This document shows positions 8,805 through 17,387 of a stretch of DNA of 64,000 nucleotides, in pieces. Under the pieces are notes generated by a model. That model ran no database searches. It saw nothing but the letters and a program-made list of their open reading frames with translations, and had not been told where the DNA came from. Position numbers and translations under genes: made by a program. Each line of letters begins with the position of its first letter. The first letter of the stretch is position 1. Source of the DNA: Sphingopyxis sp. JAI128 (GTDB lineage Bacteria > Pseudomonadota > Alphaproteobacteria > Sphingomonadales > Sphingomonadaceae); the NCBI RefSeq assembly GCF_014207235.1, contig NZ_JACHDA010000003.1, positions 62,001-126,000 of the forward strand, in the 5' to 3' direction.

Positions 8805-10260
8805 GCCAGCTCGCTCCGTCACGTTCGATCAGCGCGATCGAGGAACTCGGCCCCCAGCTTCCCGCGGTGTAAGTCTGCGGCGCCATGTCGACCGCCGCCC
8901 AGGCGTCGCGGATCGAATCGATCCACTGCCACTGCGCCTCGACTTCGTCGCGGCGCACGAACAACGTCTGGTCGCCCTCGATAAAATCGAGCAGCAGGCG
9001 CTCATAGGCGATCCGTCGCCGCTCGCCGGCGAAGCTGTGCGATAGTGAGACGTCCATCGTCACCTCTTTCAGCTTTACCCCGTCGCGGTCGAGGCCGGGC
9101 TGTTTCGCCATCACCTTGACCCGGATATTTTCCTCGGGCTGGAGGTTGATGATCATGCTGTTTGCATCGAGCTTGCCCGCGCCGACGCGCGCAAAGATAT
9201 TGTGCGGCACCGGCTTGAACTGGATCAGAACTTCGGACTTGCGCTGCGGCATGCGTTTGCCCGTGCGCAGGTAGAAGGGCACACCCTTCCAGCGCCAATT
9301 GTCGATATAGGCCTTCAGCGCGACGAAGGTTTCGGTGTTCGACGGATTGCCAAGCTCGTCGGCATAGCCCGCGACCGCGCCGCCATTGACCGCGCCGCTG
9401 CTATATTGCCCCTTCACGCTGTGCGCCTTCACATCGTCGGCGCTCATCTTGCGCAGGCTCCGCAGCAGCTTGACCTTTTCGTCGCGCACCGCGGTCGACG
9501 AAACGCTCGCGGGCGGCTCCATCGCGATGATCGCGAGCAGCTGGAGCATATGGTTCTGCACCATGTCCTTCAGCGCGCCGACGCCGTCATAATAGGAAAC
9601 GCGGCCTTCGAGCCCGACCGTCTCGGCGACGGTGATCTGGACATGGTCGATCGCCTGCGCGTTCCACAGCGGTTCGAAGAGCATGTTGGCGAAGCGCAGC
9701 GCGAGCAGGTTCTGGACCGTTTCCTTGCCCAGATAATGGTCGATGCGGAACACCCGGTCCTCGGCAAAGGCGTCGCCGACCTCGGCATTCACCTCGCGCG
9801 ACGAGGCGAGGTCGTGACCGATCGGCTTTTCCATCGCGATGCGGCATTCGGCGCACGCGATATTCGCGGCCTTGAGGCCTTGCGCGATCGGGCCGAACAT
9901 CGACGGCGGGGTCGAGAGATAGGCGCCGATCGGGCGGCCGAGCCGGTCGCCGAGCTGCGCCGCAAGTTCGTCATAGCCCGTACCCGCGCCGGCATCGACC
10001 GGACAATAATCGACGCGATCGAGGAAGCCTGCAATCGCGCCGTCGTCGAGCCGGTCTTCGGGAAGATGCTCGGTCAGCGCCTCGCGCACCATCTGGTGAC
10101 ACGCCGCACGATCCATCTTCGAACGCCCCGACGCGAGGATCGTCAGCGCATCTTCGAGCAGGCCGTCGACGTGGAGATTGTAGAGCGAGGGAAAGAGCAT
10201 GCGCTGCGCGAGGTCGCCCGTTGCGCCGAACAGGATCAGGGTTTCGACTTTCACGCTCAC
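8797..10260 (-). CDS. zwf: Glucose-6-phosphate 1-dehydrogenase
   Basis: 487 residues. The NADP-binding motif [11 protein letters not shown] is near the N-terminus, the catalytic RIDHYLGKE block lies in the middle, and [10 protein letters not shown] occurs towards the end. It oxidises glucose-6-phosphate to 6-phosphogluconolactone and feeds the Entner-Doudoroff pathway encoded downstream. The start was placed at a GTG at 10260 because AAGGGGA lies about 5 nt upstream and [16 protein letters not shown] fits the family; an upstream ATG would add an implausible leader. It is the first gene of the minus-strand operon and divergent from glpD. No 6-phosphogluconolactonase gene is present in this operon. 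Confidence 0.95.
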   Translation of the reverse strand: MSVKVETLILFGATGDLAQRMLFPSLYNLHVDGLLEDALTILASGRSKMDRAACHQMVREALTEHLPEDRLDDGAIAGFLDRVDYCPVDAGAGTGYDELAAQLGDRLGRPIGAYLSTPPSMFGPIAQGLKAANIACAECRIAMEKPIGHDLASSREVNAEVGDAFAEDRVFRIDHYLGKETVQNLLALRFANMLFEPLWNAQAIDHVQITVAETVGLEGRVSYYDGVGALKDMVQNHMLQLLAIIAMEPPASVSSTAVRDEKVKLLRSLRKMSADDVKAHSVKGQYSSGAVNGGAVAGYADELGNPSNTETFVALKAYIDNWRWKGVPFYLRTGKRMPQRKSEVLIQFKPVPHNIFARVGAGKLDANSMIINLQPEENIRVKVMAKQPGLDRDGVKLKEVTMDVSLSHSFAGERRRIAYERLLLDFIEGDQTLFVRRDEVEAQWQWIDSIRDAWAAVDMAPQTYTAGSWGPSSSIALIERDGASWHD

Positions 10261-10382
10261 TATAGTCCCCTTGGATAGTTTTTCGGAATTGGCGGATGCA
10301 CCCCGCGAATGCAACGCGCATACGTAAGCCGCATACGATGTCGCCCCTTGGAAAATCGGACAACGCTGCCATAGGGATTCGC

Positions 10383-11960
10383 ATGCCCGATAGCGTACAG
10401 CCCTATGATGTCATCGTCGTCGGCGGCGGTGTCAATGGGGCGGGCGTGGCACGCGATGCCGCCGGGCGCGGGGCGCGCGTGTTGCTGCTCGAAGCGAACG
10501 ACCTTGCCGAAGGGACATCGTCGAAATCGACCAAGCTGATCCACGGCGGGCTGCGCTACCTCGAACATTATGAGTTCGGCCTGGTGCGCGAGGCGCTGAA
10601 GGAACGCGAGATCCTCTGGGGCATCGCGCCGCATATCATCCGGCCGCTGCGCTTCGTCCTACCCTATCGCGACGGGCTTCGCCCGCGCTGGCTGCTGCGG
10701 CTCGGGCTGTTTCTTTACGATCATATCGGCGGCCGCAAGAAGCTGCCCGCGACGCGGTCTATCGACCTTCGCCGCCACTCCGCCGGCGGACCGCTCCAGC
10801 CGCAATATGTCAAGGGCTTCGAATATTCGGACGGCTGGGTCGACGATGCGCGACTTGTCGCGCTCAACGCACGCGACGCCGCCGATCGCGGCGCGCGCGT
10901 CCGCACACGCACGCGCGCCGAGATGCTGCGCTGCGAGGACGGGCTGTGGATCGTCGATGCGCGCGACGACCAGGGGCATCAATATCGCTTTACCGGGCGC
11001 AGCGTCGTCAATGCGGCAGGCCCGGCTGTGCTCGACCTGCTGAAGCGCGCCGATGCCGAACCCGACCACCAGATGCGGCTGGTTCGCGGGTCGCATATCG
11101 TCGTGCGCAAGCTGTTCGAGCACGACTATGCCTATTTCTTCCAGCTGCCCGACGGGCGCATCTTCTTTTCTATCCCCTACGAACGCGACTTCACACTGAT
11201 CGGGACGACCGATCAGGATCATGAGGGTCCGGCGAGCGAAGCCAGGGCGAACGACGAGGAAATCGCCTATCTGTGCGAAGGCGCGAGCCTCTATTTCCGC
11301 GCGCCCGTCACCCCCGCCGATGTCGTGTGGACCTATTCGGGCGTGCGGCCACTGGTCGAGGATGGATCGGGGCGCCCCGAGGCAGCGACGCGCGGATACC
11401 GCATCGACGTCGATATGGACGAGGGCGCGCCCTTGCTCACCATCTATGGCGGCAAGATCACCAGCTATCGCCATGTGGCCGAAGAGGCCGTCGACGAACT
11501 CGCCGGGCACATCGACGCGCTCGCAAACAGGCATTGGACGGCGAAAGCGCCGCTGCCCGGCGGCGATTTCGCGACCGATGGCGCCGCGGCGCTGAACGCC
11601 GAATATAGGCTCGCCTACCCCTTCCTGCCCGCCGCGACGGTCGATCGTATCGCGCAGGCCTATGGCACCGACGCGCGCCGCTGGCTGGCGGGCGCGACCG
11701 GCTGGGACGCATTGGGCGGCGAGATCGCGCACGGGCTCAGCGTCGCCGAAGTCCGCTGGATGGTGACGCGCGAATGGGCGCGGACGACCGACGATATCCT
11801 CTGGCGGCGCAGCAAGCTGGGCCTGCATTTCAGCGTCGACGAGGTGGCGCGCCTTGCCGCGCATGCCGAGCGGTTCGTTGCCGAAGCGCGGCTGGCCGAT
11901 CCGGACTATTTCGAAGGCCGTGTGAATAGCGGATCGGCGGAGTCGGGGACCACCGCCTAA
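10383..11960 (+). CDS. glpD: FAD-dependent glycerol-3-phosphate dehydrogenase
   Basis: 525 residues from the ATG at 10383 (MPDSVQPYDVIVVGGG). The Rossmann motif GGGVNGAGVARDAAGRG is at the N-terminus. The family blocks GTSSKSTKLIHGGLRYLE, LVRGSHIVV and YGGKITSYR are present. It oxidises sn-glycerol-3-phosphate to dihydroxyacetone phosphate at the membrane, passing electrons to quinone. It is divergent from zwf, with 122 nt between the starts. No glpK or glpF lies nearby. The substrate is shared with the PlsB-like enzyme 6 kb away. The 3' end overlaps the convergent MOSC gene by 4 nt. Confidence 0.94.
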   Translation: MPDSVQPYDVIVVGGGVNGAGVARDAAGRGARVLLLEANDLAEGTSSKSTKLIHGGLRYLEHYEFGLVREALKEREILWGIAPHIIRPLRFVLPYRDGLRPRWLLRLGLFLYDHIGGRKKLPATRSIDLRRHSAGGPLQPQYVKGFEYSDGWVDDARLVALNARDAADRGARVRTRTRAEMLRCEDGLWIVDARDDQGHQYRFTGRSVVNAAGPAVLDLLKRADAEPDHQMRLVRGSHIVVRKLFEHDYAYFFQLPDGRIFFSIPYERDFTLIGTTDQDHEGPASEARANDEEIAYLCEGASLYFRAPVTPADVVWTYSGVRPLVEDGSGRPEAATRGYRIDVDMDEGAPLLTIYGGKITSYRHVAEEAVDELAGHIDALANRHWTAKAPLPGGDFATDGAAALNAEYRLAYPFLPAATVDRIAQAYGTDARRWLAGATGWDALGGEIAHGLSVAEVRWMVTREWARTTDDILWRRSKLGLHFSVDEVARLAAHAERFVAEARLADPDYFEGRVNSGSAESGTTA

Positions 11961-12616
11961 TCGGCGCCGAACTGTTCGGCGAGCTTGGCGCGGCGGATTT
12001 TCCAGGTTTCGGCGAGCGCTGGCACGTCGCGGAGCGCGCGGAGATCGGCGATGCGATCTTTCGCCTCGCCCCCGATCAGCAGGCCGAAGAGCGAGGCGAG
12101 CGGCCAGTCGGGATATGGCCGGTCGACCAGATCGAGATCGTCGCCGGCGCGCACCGTGCCGGGTTCGAGCACGCGGTAATACCAGCCCGAGCGCCGCGAC
12201 CTGACGACCCCCGCCATCACGCCCTTCGTTCCGAAGCGATGGTCGAGTTTCCAGCACGGCTGGCGCGCCTGCGTCACTTCGACGAGCGCGCTGCCGAGGC
12301 GGAAGCGGTCGCCGAGGAAGACGCTGTTTTCGTCGAGCCCGATGGTCGAGATATTCTCGCCGAACGCGCCCGCCGCATCGAGCAGCGGGGCGGCGCCGAG
12401 CTGGCCGCGCCACCAGTCATAATGGTCGGCGGGATAATGGTGGACCGCCTTGTCGATGCCGCCATGGACGCTGCGGTCGGCCTGTTCGTCGCCGGCGAGC
12501 CCCATCGCATCGACCGCGACCGCTTCGGCGACCGGCAGCTTGCCGATCGCGCTCGGTTCGTCACCGCGAAAGGGGCGAGCCTTGCCCGTCAGGACTGCGA
12601 GAATCGGGGTCTTCAT
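11957..12616 (-). CDS. MOSC domain protein, YiiM-like
   Basis: 219 residues. The MOSC fold is recognisable from the GDEQADRSVHGGIDKAVH region and the block QARQPCWKLDHRFG with its conserved cysteine. MOSC proteins are related to the C-terminal domain of molybdenum cofactor sulfurase, and YiiM-type members support Moco-dependent reduction of N-hydroxylated compounds. That function for this gene is inferred from family only. It stands alone between glpD (convergent, 4-nt overlap) and an MFS gene. Confidence 0.85.
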   Translation of the reverse strand: MKTPILAVLTGKARPFRGDEPSAIGKLPVAEAVAVDAMGLAGDEQADRSVHGGIDKAVHHYPADHYDWWRGQLGAAPLLDAAGAFGENISTIGLDENSVFLGDRFRLGSALVEVTQARQPCWKLDHRFGTKGVMAGVVRSRRSGWYYRVLEPGTVRAGDDLDLVDRPYPDWPLASLFGLLIGGEAKDRIADLRALRDVPALAETWKIRRAKLAEQFGAD

Positions 12617-12656
12617 GCCGCCGATTGCATAGGACCCGCTGCAGAAATGGCAATCA

Positions 12657-13820
12657 TCAGGCTTTGGCCAGCGCGGGTGCCTTTTGCGTCCGCGTCGCGA
12701 GCACGATCGCGAGCCCGGCCACCGCCATTGCCGCCCCCGCGAACGACACCGCCGGATAGCCGAGCCCGAGGCCGATCACCCCGCCGCCAACCGCGGCGCC
12801 GACGGCGTTGCCCAGGTTGAAGGCGCCGATGTTGACCGCCGAGGCCAGATTGGGCGCGTCGGACGCCGCTTCCATCACGCGCATCTGGAGCGGGGGAACG
12901 ATGGCGAAGGTCGCGACGCCCCAGACGAAGATGGTGACCGCCGCCGCGAACGGCTGGAACATCGCGCCCGCAAAGACGACGAGCGTCGCGGCGAGCCCGG
13001 CGAGCGAGACGATCAAAGTGCGGTCGATCGACTTGTCGGCGAACAGGCCGCCGAGCCAGTTGCCCGCGGTGAGCCCGAGCCCGTAGACGACAAGCATCGC
13101 GGTGACGAACAAGGTCCCTGCCCCCGCCGCATCGCGCAGGATCGGCGCGATATAGGTGAAGACGGTGAACATCGCCGACGATCCAATCGCGGTTAAAGCG
13201 AGCGCGATCAGCACCTCCCGGCGCTTCAGCACGCCGAGTTCGGCGAGCATGTTGCCGCCCGCGTCGCGGCCGATGTCGGGCAGCGCGAAACGCAGCGCCG
13301 CCATGGTGATCAGCCCCCAGACGGCGATCGCTCCGAACGCGGTGCGCCAGCCGAACGCCTCGCCGACCCACGGCGCGAGCGGCACGCCGATGACATTGGC
13401 GAGCGTCAGTCCCATGAACATCGCCGCGACCGCGCTAGCGCGCTTTTCGGCCGCGACGAGGCTCGCCGCGACGACCGATCCGACGCCGAAAAAGGCGCCA
13501 TGATTAAGCGACGTGATCACGCGCGCGACCATCAGCGTCGTGTAGTCGCCCGCGACGGCGGAGAGGAAATTGCCGAGCGTGAAGATCGCCATCAGGCCGA
13601 TCAGCAAGGTGCGGCGGTTCATCCGCGCGGTGGCGAGCGTCATCAGCGGCGCGCCGAGCATGACGCCGAGCGCATAGGCCGACACGAGCAGCCCGGCGGC
13701 GGGGATCGAGACGCCCAGCCCCTGGGCCATGTCGGGGAGCAGCCCCATCGGGGCAAATTCGGTGATGCCGATGCCGAAGGCGCCGGTTGCGAGCGCCAGG
13801 AGGGGAAAGTTGATTTTCAT
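12657..13820 (-). CDS. MFS transporter, DHA1-type inner membrane exporter
   Basis: 387 residues with about 12 hydrophobic segments and the shape of the AraJ/PbuE-like MFS branch: FPLLALATGAFGIGITEFAPMGLLPDMA at the N-terminus, the motif-A-like loop TLATARMNRRTLL, and NHGAFFGVGSVVAA. Such transporters usually export drugs, sugars or purines; the substrate here is unknown. It ends 14 nt from the aldo/keto reductase start region on the same strand and is probably cotranscribed with it. Confidence 0.85.
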   Translation of the reverse strand: MKINFPLLALATGAFGIGITEFAPMGLLPDMAQGLGVSIPAAGLLVSAYALGVMLGAPLMTLATARMNRRTLLIGLMAIFTLGNFLSAVAGDYTTLMVARVITSLNHGAFFGVGSVVAASLVAAEKRASAVAAMFMGLTLANVIGVPLAPWVGEAFGWRTAFGAIAVWGLITMAALRFALPDIGRDAGGNMLAELGVLKRREVLIALALTAIGSSAMFTVFTYIAPILRDAAGAGTLFVTAMLVVYGLGLTAGNWLGGLFADKSIDRTLIVSLAGLAATLVVFAGAMFQPFAAAVTIFVWGVATFAIVPPLQMRVMEAASDAPNLASAVNIGAFNLGNAVGAAVGGGVIGLGLGYPAVSFAGAAMAVAGLAIVLATRTQKAPALAKA

Positions 13821-13834
13821 GTCGGTTCTTCCGA

Positions 13835-14869
13835 TCAGACGAGCGGCGGGTTCAGGCGCGCGAAGCCCGCCTGTTGCCGGTACGGCGTGTGCGGATAGGG
13901 CGGCAGCACGTCGCTCGCGGCGTCGAGTGTCGCCACTTGTTCGGCGCTGAGCGCCCAGCCGACCGCGCCGAGATTCTGGCGAAGCTGTTCCTCGTTCCGC
14001 GCACCGATGATCACCGACGACACGGTCGGCCGCCGGAGCAGCCAGTTGATCGCGACCTGCGGCACCGTCTTGTCGGTTTCGGCGGCGACAGCTTCCAGCG
14101 CGTCGATCACACGGTAGAGCAGATCTTCGGTCACCGGCGGCGCGAACTGTTCGGTTTCGTGGAGGCGGCTGCCCGCAGGGAGCGGGCGCCCGCGCCCAAT
14201 CTTGCCGGTGAGGCGTCCCCAGCCGAGCGGGCTCCAGACGAGCGCGCCGATCCCCTGGTCGGCGGCGAGCGGCATCAAATCGGCTTCATATGCGCGGCCG
14301 ATCAGCGAATAATAGACCTGGTGCGCGACGAAGCGCGGCGTGCCGAGCCGGTCGGCCGCCGCCTGCGCCTTCATCAGCTGCCAGCCCGGATAGTTCGAGA
14401 CGCCGGCATAACGCAGCTTGCCCGCGGCGATGAGCGTCGCGAGCGTGTCCATCAGCTCGTCGACCGGGGTCGAGGCGTCGAAGGCGTGGAGCTGGAGCAG
14501 GTCGATATGGTCGGTGCCGAGCCGGCGGAGCGCATCCTCGACCGCGCCGATCAGCCGGCTGCGCGAGGCGCCCCAATCCTGCGGCCCGTCGCCCATCGGC
14601 AGCCCGGTCTTGGTCGAGATCAGCACCGCGTCGCGGCGGCCCTTGATCGCTTCGCCCAAAATCTCTTCCGAAGCGCCGTTCGAATAGACGTCGGCGGTGT
14701 CGAACAACGTCACCCCGGCGTCGAGGCTGATGTCGATCAGGCGCCGCGCCTCGGCGGCGTCGCTCGTCCCCCACGCGCTGAACAATGGCCCCTGCCCGCC
14801 GAAGGTGCCGGTTCCGAAGCTCAAGGCCGGAACGCGCAGCCCCGACGATCCCAATTGGCGATATTCCAT
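13835..14869 (-). CDS. Aldo/keto reductase
   Basis: 344 residues from ATG 14869, which has AAGGGTGG as ribosome site. The AKR pattern is present: FGTGTFGG, the catalytic Asp/Tyr block LFDTADVYSNGASEEILGEAIKG, Lys in VLISTKTG, and His in DHIDLLQLHAFD. It reduces or oxidises carbonyl compounds with NADP(H). The physiological substrate cannot be named. It is divergent from a LysR regulator whose operator-like palindrome lies between them, and cotranscribed with the MFS gene downstream, which together suggest an inducible detoxification or catabolic unit. Confidence 0.9.
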   Translation of the reverse strand: MEYRQLGSSGLRVPALSFGTGTFGGQGPLFSAWGTSDAAEARRLIDISLDAGVTLFDTADVYSNGASEEILGEAIKGRRDAVLISTKTGLPMGDGPQDWGASRSRLIGAVEDALRRLGTDHIDLLQLHAFDASTPVDELMDTLATLIAAGKLRYAGVSNYPGWQLMKAQAAADRLGTPRFVAHQVYYSLIGRAYEADLMPLAADQGIGALVWSPLGWGRLTGKIGRGRPLPAGSRLHETEQFAPPVTEDLLYRVIDALEAVAAETDKTVPQVAINWLLRRPTVSSVIIGARNEEQLRQNLGAVGWALSAEQVATLDAASDVLPPYPHTPYRQQAGFARLNPPLV

Positions 14870-14885
14870 GATCCACCCTTTCGAT

Positions 14886-14900
14886 TGCGTGTCGAACGCA
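14886..14900. promoter_or_regulatory. Candidate LysR operator (TGCGT-N5-ACGCA)
   Basis: An interrupted palindrome TGCGTGTCGAACGCA lies in the 88-nt divergent gap between the aldo/keto reductase and the LysR gene. Its size and dyad symmetry fit LysR-type boxes. The link to the adjacent regulator is inferred from position only. Confidence 0.45.
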
Positions 14901-14957
14901 TAGATGGACGCGCGTGCATGGCCGGAGTAGCGTCGCGCAAAGCGAAGGATTTTTGAA

Positions 14958-15872
14958 ATGAACGCAAAGATGGATGGAAGCGGCGACCGCGCACGGTCGA
15001 TGGAAGTCTTTGCCGCGACGGTCGCCGAAGGGAGTTTTTCGGCCGCCGGGCGCTGCCTGGGGCTCACACCGTCGGCGGTGAGCCGCACGATCGACCGGAT
15101 CGAGGCGCGGCTGGGGGTGCGGCTGCTCCTGCGCTCGACCCGCGCGCTGACCCTGACCCCCGAGGGCGAGGCCTATCTGCGCGCGGCGCGGCGCATCCTT
15201 GCCGACCTCGGCGATGCCGAACAGGCGATCGCCGATCAGGGCGCGCCGCGCGGGCGGCTGCGCGTCAGCGCGGCGCAGGCGCACGGGCGGCTGACCATCG
15301 TGCCGCTGATCGGCGAGTTCGTGGCGCTCTATCCGCATATCCTCGTCGATATCAGCCTCGCCGACCGGCTCGTCGATATCGCGGCGGGGCAGGCCGATAT
15401 CGCAATCCGTTTCGGCCCGCTCGCCGACAGCCCGCTCACCGCGCGCAAGCTCGGCGAAAGCCGCCGCGTGATCGTTGCCTCGCCCGCCTATCTGGCGGCG
15501 CACGGCACGCCGCGCGTGCCCGAGGAGCTGCACGATCATAATTGCCTCAACTTCAATTTCCGCCGCGCCGAACCGGTGTGGCCGTTTCGCGACGGCGCGC
15601 GGCAGTATGCGCTGTCGGTCAAAGGCAATATCGAGGCGAATAATGGCGAAACGCTGGGGCAATTGGCGGCGGCGGGCGTCGGCATCGCGCGCGTCGGCGC
15701 GTTCAGCATCGCCGACCAGATCGCAAGCGGTGCGCTCGTCCCGATCCTCGAAGAATATAATCCCGGCGATATCGAGGTGATCCATGCGGTGTTCGCGGGC
15801 GGCGCGAACACCCCTGCGCGGGTGCGCGTGTTCGTCGACTTCCTTGTCGAGCGGCTGGGGCGTGGGGGGTAA
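14958..15872 (+). CDS. LysR family transcriptional regulator
   Basis: 304 residues. The N-terminal winged helix-turn-helix reads EVFAATVAEGSFSAAGRCLGLTPSAVSRTIDRIEARLGVRLL, and a LysR substrate-binding domain follows with RVSAAQAHGR and the ADIAIRFGPL block. It belongs to the CrgA/DmlR-like group by its style. It is divergently transcribed from the aldo/keto reductase-MFS pair and is their likely regulator, which is the usual LysR arrangement. Confidence 0.9.
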   Translation: MNAKMDGSGDRARSMEVFAATVAEGSFSAAGRCLGLTPSAVSRTIDRIEARLGVRLLLRSTRALTLTPEGEAYLRAARRILADLGDAEQAIADQGAPRGRLRVSAAQAHGRLTIVPLIGEFVALYPHILVDISLADRLVDIAAGQADIAIRFGPLADSPLTARKLGESRRVIVASPAYLAAHGTPRVPEELHDHNCLNFNFRRAEPVWPFRDGARQYALSVKGNIEANNGETLGQLAAAGVGIARVGAFSIADQIASGALVPILEEYNPGDIEVIHAVFAGGANTPARVRVFVDFLVERLGRGG

Positions 15873-15947
15873 AGCGAGCGTTGCGCTGGAACTGACGAGG
15901 ATGGGGTTGCGGCCCTTGTCGAGGTGAAACCCGGCGAAAGCCGACCT

Positions 15948-17288
15948 TCAAGTCCGCGATTGCGTCAACCGATGCACTGGACCGAACTGCGCCACCGCCG
16001 CCCCCACGAATGGCAGCGCAACGAGCCAGAGCCGCACGCCGGTCACCCCCAAGGGGCTCGCGATACTGATCGCTGCCGTCGCCCCGAGCCCCGCGCAAAT
16101 CAGCACGAGCCCTGCGATCAACCGCCAGTGCGGCACCGCGCCGCTATCCTTGCTCGCGCTTTCATAGCGCGCGAAGGCCATGATCAGCGGAAAGAGCGCC
16201 GCGATGTAGAGCAGGAACCAGACCGGCCGCGCGAGCCACCACGCCGCGCTGCCCGGCGCGACGTCGAGCCCCACCCCGCCGAGCAGCCACGCCGCAACCA
16301 TGACGAGTACGAAGGCGGTGAGGTGCCAGAGGTAGATCGTCATGATCATCCCGTTGACGAGCACGACGCTGGTCCAGATGCGGATATTGCCGAGCATCCG
16401 TCGCCCCGCGGGTTCGAGCGCGAGCGCGAAGCCCGCCTGTGCGATGCCGAGGGCGAGCAGGGCAAGTGTCGGCGGCATCGAATTGCTGAGATCCGATCCC
16501 GGTACGCCGATCATCGCCACCGGATAGGGGCCAAGCCCGACGAGCAGCGCCAGCGCGGCCAGCCCGCCGATGCCCCACAACAGCGCCTTGCGCGGCGCCA
16601 ACCGCCCCTCGCTCCACGCAAAGCCGAGCTGGTGGATCGCGAGCCAGACAAAGGCGAAGTTGAGGAAATTGACGTAAGGAACGTCGAAACGCAGCGCCGC
16701 GACGTCGATCGCGACGGCGCCCGCGACGAGCGCCCAGAAGGAACCGAAGCCCCAGCGCCGCCACGCGCGCCACGTCAGCGGCACGACCGCCGCGACCATC
16801 AGATAGACCGACAGGAACCATACCGGGATCAGCGCGAGCTGCGCCGCCATCGCGACCACCCCGCGCTCGATCCCCGCCAGGGTTCCGAACATCGCGACGA
16901 ATGTCCAGATCAGGAACAAGGGCAGCACCGGGTTGATCAGCCGTTGCAGCCGCCCGCTGTACCAGCTTTCGTAACTGTCGCCCTTGCGCCGCGTCGCCGC
17001 CCACGACATGCCGTTCGAGAAACCGCCGACGAGGAAGAAGAGCGGCATTACCTGGAATCCCCAGGTCAGCCACTGCGTCCACGGCAGGATACCGAGCAGA
17101 TGCCCGCCCTCGACCGCGCCGTCCTTCATATAGGGCGCGGCAACCAGCCAATGGCCGACGACAACCGCGAGGATCGACAGCGCCCGCAGGAAATCGACGT
17201 AGCGATTGCGCTCGGGCGGCGCTTGAAGCGCCATTTCCTTCGCGCGCGACCAGATGCCTTTGCGAACGGCGCCAGTGGTTTCGCTCAA
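15948..17288 (-). CDS. Acyltransferase 3 family integral membrane protein
   Basis: 446 residues with about ten hydrophobic segments. The N-terminal RNRYVDFLRALSILAVVVGHW matches the acyltransferase-3 signature with its catalytic-type RxxR and His features, followed by PLFFLVGGFSNGMSW. The family acylates exported sugars, glycans or lipids. The substrate is unknown and there is no glycan gene cluster next to it. It is monocistronic, with parC divergent at its 5' side. The 75-nt gap on its 3' side holds a half-palindrome with the CCCGGCGAAAGC core at about 15930. Confidence 0.8.
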   Translation of the reverse strand: MSETTGAVRKGIWSRAKEMALQAPPERNRYVDFLRALSILAVVVGHWLVAAPYMKDGAVEGGHLLGILPWTQWLTWGFQVMPLFFLVGGFSNGMSWAATRRKGDSYESWYSGRLQRLINPVLPLFLIWTFVAMFGTLAGIERGVVAMAAQLALIPVWFLSVYLMVAAVVPLTWRAWRRWGFGSFWALVAGAVAIDVAALRFDVPYVNFLNFAFVWLAIHQLGFAWSEGRLAPRKALLWGIGGLAALALLVGLGPYPVAMIGVPGSDLSNSMPPTLALLALGIAQAGFALALEPAGRRMLGNIRIWTSVVLVNGMIMTIYLWHLTAFVLVMVAAWLLGGVGLDVAPGSAAWWLARPVWFLLYIAALFPLIMAFARYESASKDSGAVPHWRLIAGLVLICAGLGATAAISIASPLGVTGVRLWLVALPFVGAAVAQFGPVHRLTQSRT

Positions 17289-17387
17289 AATGCCGACCCT
17301 CCCTCAGTGGAAAGACCAAGCTAGTGTCGCTGGGCGTCGACGCAAGCCTTTGCCTTGGCGCATCAGCCTTGCTATCGGCTGCGGACA

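Noticed and set aside
6954..8984. A + strand open frame of about 676 codons opposite edd
   Set aside because: Antisense shadow of edd, whose motifs and coupling to zwf are clear.
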